Shown here piece after piece: positions 58,281 through 64,000 of a DNA stretch of 64,000 nt (the first letter of the stretch is position 1; every line of letters begins with the position of its first letter). The stretch comes from Stichopus chloronotus (taxonomy: Eukaryota > Echinodermata > Holothuroidea > Aspidochirotida > Stichopodidae), in NCBI GenBank assembly GCA_021234535.1, contig CM037845.1:9974143-10038142 (forward strand). The letters run 5' to 3'. Below the pieces are notes generated by a model. The model saw only the letters and a program-made list of their open reading frames with translations. It did no database searches and was not told the origin of the DNA. The translations under genes and the position numbers were made by a program.

Positions 58281-60095
58281 CTACATTTTGCATAATTTAT
58301 GCCATCCAACACCTTGTCGAGATCACTTGCCTGGCTCCAAAAACATTAGGGTTCTGTTTCAACCAACTTAGGCTTTCCCATCCTCTGCAACACAGCTCCA
58401 TCACTCCCTCCTATCCTCCCTCTCATCCAAATAAAAGTACTACTTTTACATTTAAATCTTGGATTTGTTCAATGCCTGAAGAAGTCTGAAGAAGTGTGAG
58501 AACTTCTCTTTTTGTGCTTTAACATCCTGAGGCACATTACAGTATATATGTAAAATCACTTATCCATTGGCTTGGTCTCCATTTGGATGTCATGGAACTT
58601 TTCAAATGTTAATGAACAAACAATAGACTCTAATCAATTTGGTCAGGCTAGATTTTACGGACTGTTGTCACCATGAGCTGGCAATCCATGGTGATTCCAA
58701 GGGGCTGACAACAGACACTGCTCACGGACTGTGACAGCATGCCAGATAGTCAACTCGGTGGGGGGTTACACTCCACACAACGGCAAACACTGCACAAAGC
58801 AGCACCCATGCAAACATATTGTTACCAGCCAAAAGAAAGCTGACCCATAGAAGCACTTCCATGGCTGATCTTAGATGGTAAAACAAAAGAACAATTACAA
58901 TCAATACCTCTACATTCTCTCCTTTGGTAGAGGGAGAAAAGACGAGGTCTCCCCCTCAACAGGGGAAAAAGTTCTTAGAGCTCCCCAGACAAAAGGAAAA
59001 AGCTCAGCTTCTTATTATCCTTCTGCAAAAGTGTCTGGTGCTTTGTGAATGTTACCAAACACAGAGGTTTTACCTGTCGGTAGCACTGGGCGAAACCGAG
59101 AAACGATTCAGGGACAATGGGAATCCCCTCCAAAGGCTCCAAGCTGAGTTTACATTATAACTGTAAATTTTGTGGAGTAACGTAGGAAAGCATTCATTGA
59201 CATCAAAGTTGACTAACATTTTGATGACAGTCCCAATGAAAATTGATCATATAGGAAGTTTTTGACATTACTGTTTTTCTCTTTTTTTGATGATCTACTG
59301 TACAGAATACTAGCCTGCATGAACATAAAGTACCGTGATGCTGTCACCCCAGGCAGCTTTCTCCCGCTTGACTGATGCCAAGAAGATGGCACGTACCCCA
59401 ATTGAAGGATTATTATTGATCACAATGGCACAGTCAAATTTTCACGTACATGTTGTTCCTCGCTGCAATATATGTTATTTGCGGCAATGAAATTTCTTTG
59501 GTGATAATTTCTATTTGAAATGGGTTCTGCAGTCTAGTCCATGGGTGGTCAAGCGAAAATAAAGTTTTCATGTCAACATTGAACAGCATGAGAAGGCAGC
59601 TGTTACACTACTGTTCAACTAATTGCATAGTGACTCGATTAGGTAGACTTTCCCTCCATGTATAAAACCTGTTCTGACTTCAGTTTTGAAAGTTTCTGAT
59701 ACACGTTCTATATGTTCATTTGGCATGTTTCACAGTAATGGGATTCATTTACTCCCACAAAGCACCAAAATTTAAAAATGTGTTTTGTCAGAACTCTTTT
59801 GCTTGTTATAATTCTCAGTGTGTCCTAGTTCAAAAATCTACATCCTTCAAGATAACTTTGACTTCTGTTATTTTTTAAGCACAATGTTTCTACTGTAATT
59901 TTTGGTAGTATTGCTAATGTAACTTTTAGACGGACAAAATTTAAAATTATCATCCTGTGAATGTCTTAAATTTCTCGAAGGAGCGAGGAACAAACGAAAT
60001 TTTACGTAAATCAGAATAAAGACGAAACCCATCAGTAAAGAAAAGAAATACTCAAGGTTTGTGTTTAGTGAGCCTCTCGCGAGAGGTCAGTTTCA
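58281..60095. other. No supported gene; two protein-like islands
   Basis: A hydrophobic minus frame (58904-58722, with MEVLLWVSFLLAG and FAWVLLCAVFAVVW) and a short minus frame (59441-59310) look coding by composition. Neither has a matching acceptor and donor or a family I recognise. The rest holds nothing identifiable. Confidence 0.35.
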
Positions 60096-60099
60096 AGCA

Positions 60100-60269
60100 C
60101 AGATAAATACACCTCGTTTTATGGCCAGAGCAAAAGCCAAACAAGGGTGAGCCTACAGTAGGTCAGAGGGCACTGTGTCAGAATAGATTTTGATTGCACT
60201 TTGAGATAGGTCAAACTTAATGCATGAGTAAGCAAGGGGCAAGTACAGTACATGTCTATGATGTGAATA
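60100..60269. mobile_element. Foldback element A, right arm
   Basis: GGCCAGAGCAAAAGCCAAAC, GAGGGCACTGTGTCAGAATA, AGCAAGGGGCAAGTACAGTA, then CATGTCTATGATGTGAATA. Confidence 0.65.
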
Positions 60270-60397
60270 ACTAAATTTTGGGGTTACGTTGTCCCATAGA
60301 CAGCCACAAATGCAGAGTAAATAATGAAAAACGAATGCTGGCAGTGAATTTTCACTTTAAATGCCATGTGCAATGTGATTCAAAAGAAAGGCGAAGA

Positions 60398-60545
60398 GAT
60401 ACTCATGAGTGACTATAAATAGCCGCTTGCTTACAATACACTTATTCATTGTCAGTTCGACAACCCCTACACAAAGAGAGCCCAAGTGAAGTTCTAGTAC
60501 TGCGCGCCTCTACACCTAAGTGTGGCCTTGTTGAGCTTACTGTGG
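60398..60545. mobile_element. Foldback element A, left arm
   Basis: GATACTCATGAGTGACTATA, GCCGCTTGCTTACAATACAC, AAGTTCTAGTACTGCGCGCC. The head hairpin is lost. It lies just after a right arm at 60100-60269, another pair in reversed order. Confidence 0.6.
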
Positions 60546-62695
60546 AGGGACAATGGTGTAAATTCCAGTAGTGCATATGTTGCAACAACCCAGAAATAAG
60601 TCTATCCTTACACTGTTCTGTACTTCAAATACTTTTTAGCACAATTTAACTTTGGAAAGGGCAAGTTTACATACTTTTCATGTTGCTCACACACTGGAAA
60701 GCAGCATAAATTTGAACAAAAAGGAAAATTACTGCATGATGGAAAAAGTCAACAGTGAACAGCTGGCCTACTTGGAGAAGTAAAAGAATGTGTTGAAGAT
60801 TGTAAGAACAGGGGATTAACCAGCCACCACAAGAACATTGCCAAGTCCTACACATTCCTAATGACTAGAAACTATCAGGAATATGCGATCCCTAGTCATC
60901 CTCTTCTCTTGCGAGCAAATCATCAGCCTTGCAGAAGAGGAAAAAAAAAAACATGCCACAGAAATTAGTTCGTAGATGTGTAACTTAAATTTCTAGCTAT
61001 GTGTCACTATACTTGAAAGAACCAGCTGCACCAGGAGTAAATAGAAACTCATGTATCCCAATAGTTTGACTCTTGATTAAAAACAGATCTAAGAGAACTA
61101 AACTTTCCACAGTAACCAAATCTCTTCTTATTACAATGTATTGTTACCCAGCATCATGCGTGTGTGTGTGTGATACATTTACTGCATATCCATCAGTACG
61201 GCAAGTTCATTGCTGACAGGCCCAGGAGGTACAGTATAAAATGCAATTTGTCATCGGCAAGCTATATTAAAGTGAGTGCCAAAATTGGTCTTTTTTTGGA
61301 AAACTGCACCTGGGTCTTCTTTACACTCTTTCTTTTTCTTCTCTGTTGAGAAAAATTCATGGCTCTGATTCGGAAAGGTCAGGGGTCTCGAACAAATATG
61401 AGAAACATCATCTAGATTCAAGGTTTTACAATGAAGGGTATAAGAATATTGGTGGTCAGAGAGAAGACCTACACACAAAATTAACCTCAAAAAATTTATG
61501 CTGTTTAATACTGTGAATCATGATCATGGGTCAATGGAAAAAGTTGGGAAGCTGGGAGCGTTCCTTCCCAGGAAATGAGTGCATTCTGAGGGAAATTTGT
61601 GCATTTAGAGGGAATGTTGGCACTTGATCGTTATATTCCCACAAGTATTATCAGAAATTGTGGAAAATTTAGGCTCTCTGGGAAAACAAAACAACATCTT
61701 TTTTTTCAGCAGGTGAGTTCATTCGTTGTCAGTGTTTTGGTTAATAACGTCTGAGACATCATTATCATCCTCAGCAACCCAAATTCAAAATCTGCAAGTC
61801 ATGGTTTGGATGATCAAGTTAAGAACTTTTTGTTTTGAAAAGGAGGATCATGGTTTATATTTAAATGACTTGAAAGCAAATTTCTCACAAAAGGACAAAA
61901 ATAAAAACAAACAATATCTCTTCATCAAGGGGATGCTTTGATTTGATTAGTGAAACAACCTGTCAAGTTTCCCTGACATAAAGCAATATTGATAAATGGT
62001 CACACTACGAGGATCCAAACAGTTCACATAGCCATGAATATTAATGAATTACAATTAACATTTCAAGTTGGTTCTTGGAGATTTGTGACCAGACTCTTTT
62101 TCACGGTTAACACTATTTTCATACAAGCACAAAACCACTTCAAGCCAGGACCAAGAATTTCAAATAAAAAAAAAAAAAATTGACAGTTTTCATGCCCACT
62201 GAATGTGAAACAAGCATTGCAATGTTTGTTGCACCTTTCAAAATCCTCACAAATTTATCAATATTGACTTACAGTAATGTGCTGCTTTAATCAAATATTC
62301 CTAGACTACTTTGCTATTAATATCTCTCATACATCTTCCCAAGCTTATTTCAGAATCTTTGAAACAGCACTCTGTCAGTTGATCATTGTAAGGATGCAGA
62401 CCGAGAGAGATGCATCTGTAGTATCATGAAGACAGTAAAATTACAGGCAACGAGCTACAGTAACTTACAGTAAAGCCCCACTATTTACTGAATATTCAAT
62501 TGCTTGCTGTCTCATTTCCAGTAACCGTAGCCTGTACTGTAGGTTTCCACTCACTTCACAATTATCTCACTTTAAAATCTGCATTTTATCTCCCTGTCAG
62601 ATTTCAAAATTTGTGCAACATAAATATTGCAAAGTCTAATTTACATTGTTTTCCATAAAATTGGTTATCCAATTATGCTATTCCGTTGACATGTT
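60546..62695. other. Nothing recognised
   Basis: Contains a short GT run (61159-61172) and A-runs. No exon or repeat boundary that I can support. Confidence 0.4.
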
Positions 62696-62699
62696 TACA

Positions 62700-62860
62700 G
62701 CAAGGGTGTTTGATTTAAAAGCTAGCAGACAAAAATCATGACTGACGTCATGATTTGTATTAAAAAAACATCATGTTTTTATTTTATTTGAAATCACTTT
62801 GTTTGATTTTTGCTGATTTAAACCACGATTTTTTAAAAAAAAGGTAAAAAAATCAGCAAA
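62700..62860. mobile_element. hAT-like terminal fragment
   Basis: CAAGGGTGTTTGATTTAAA followed by a dense series of AAATCA/TGATTT words in both orientations, as in the subterminal regions of the element at 12582-13516. The second terminus and target duplication are not visible. Confidence 0.4.
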
Positions 62861-64000
62861 GCTAAAAATGTTAACTCTCTCCACACACCTACTTTACGTT
62901 AAGGCTGAACAAAATGACAGGTGTAAACGATTGACACTGCATACACTAGAGCAAGTGGACAGTTCCCAGAGTTTCTGGTGCTTACTGTACTGCACGCTTC
63001 ATCTAAAAAATGCTTAACTACTGTACAGTAGTGTACTGCATTTTTGCTTGTTTTGACTTTTCTGTTATCTTTTAAATAATCTTGAATTTTAGAGACTTTC
63101 TTTCTGTGACCTGGTTTTGATGATTATCAACAGAGTGGCAAACTTGCAATCACTGCCGTGTTGTTTACATGTCATCAAGACACTTAGGGAAATCATTTTT
63201 CATGCAATGTTTACCGTGCATATGCTGAGCCACAGGACGGTGCTCTGGATAATGATACAGTACAAAAGTTTGCTTCTCTATCGACTGTATCCATGATCTC
63301 ACCCTTTGTCTGTGACACGTACTGTAAGGTGTGCGTGAAGTCGTATTCGAACATTATTGCTCTTGGCAATACTGACAATCTTATCATAATCATCTCATGG
63401 CAGCTATTGGCCAGTAACACCATATCGTAGCACTATCCCTTTAATGCAGCAAGCACCCATACATCTAGACACACACAGTAAATGTAAGTTTTATCCCAGA
63501 ACAAAAACAAATTAACATATATGGATGAGCTATGGCACTTGGGCTGTATGGAGGTGCTAAGTGCTGTGTACACAAATCAACTCATTTTGTTGTGTTTTCT
63601 TTATCCTGCTTGGTTTTTTCTTAGCGCAATACAGTCGATTTCTGATGCATTCTAATTTACATTACAAAAAGCATCATTATCATAACTTGTTCCTCAATAA
63701 ATCCTGAATTTGACAAAACTGTATGACAAGCATATGTCGTAGTAACAACCATGCATTACTGAGGACGCAGAAATATCATATCCCCTCTTAACACAGCTGA
63801 TGATCAACATACACATGGAATTTAGATTGCACACTGAACACAGGGAGGTGCAAATTTAGACTGCACCTTCCCAGGGATTCTACAAGAATTTCAAAGAAGG
63901 AGGAGGGGGGAGGGGAAGGAGATTTACTACTGCAAACCATGACACTGTCATTGGCAAGGTTGCAAGTGGGTTCAGGTGGACAAAAGTTTGCTTAAAGGCC
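62861..64000. other. Nothing recognised
   Basis: No exon, repeat end or tandem array that I can support up to the window edge. Confidence 0.4.

Noticed and set aside
58722..58904. Hydrophobic minus frame resembling a signal anchor
   Set aside because: No consistent acceptor/donor pair or upstream start, and no family recognised; hydrophobic frames are easy to get by chance in T-rich sequence.
59310..59441. 44-codon minus frame with GVRAIFLASVKREKAAWG
   Set aside because: Looks coding, but a stop directly precedes it with no acceptor between, so it cannot be spliced into a gene as seen.
1..64000. CRISPR arrays, operons, tRNA or rRNA genes, retroviral or phage genes
   Set aside because: Direct repeats here are element ends or satellites without spacer regularity. 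No cloverleaf, rRNA or viral gene signature was recognised.

Overview
This is animal genomic DNA, not prokaryotic. It is AT-rich and nearly devoid of long open frames. Only short exon-sized coding islands with GT-AG borders are present, and most of the rest is dispersed miniature transposons, tandem repeats and microsatellites. The one gene I recognise is sestrin, a metazoan family. The dense load of short foldback elements and the large introns suggest a marine invertebrate, most likely a deuterostome such as an echinoderm, hemichordate or lancelet. That placement is inference and I cannot name a species.

Sestrin lies on the minus strand. Three consecutive exons are supported: 18646-18581 (22 codons), a 33-nt microexon at 3929-3897 (11 codons), and 1252-1079 (58 codons). 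All junctions are phase 0 with good splice sites, and the joined 91 codons align without a gap to the sestrin N-terminal region. The introns between them are 14,651 and 2,644 nt. The gene continues off the left edge: the next exon, which should carry the conserved RHQC cysteine motif, is outside the window. A start exon is possible at 43130-43086 (15 codons, phase 0, strong donor) but is speculative. Otherwise the first exon lies beyond 64,000.

1-18.6 kb: sestrin exons and introns, one TTAA-bounded element (8.1 kb), several foldback elements, a hAT-like element with an exact 8-bp target duplication (12.58-13.52 kb), and two CpG-rich patches (5.8-6.0 and 6.95-7.2 kb). 18.6-27 kb: a minisatellite, a degenerate tandem repeat of about 57 bp, and a nested cluster of foldback elements. 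27-39 kb: a composite repeat and two arrays of a roughly 144-bp monomer carrying direct-repeat nuclear-receptor half-sites, plus more elements, including the only complete long foldback copy (35.35-35.69 kb). 39-64 kb: further copies of the same families, two copies of a roughly 560-bp TTAA-bounded repeat, and stretches where I recognise nothing.

Three foldback groups, called A, B and C here, share a peculiar asymmetric end: a small terminal hairpin whose stem changes by compensating substitutions, next to an inverted TATTCAC motif. This resembles non-autonomous Helentron (HINE-type) elements and is the most interesting structural signal. I found no tRNA, rRNA, CRISPR, operon or viral gene.
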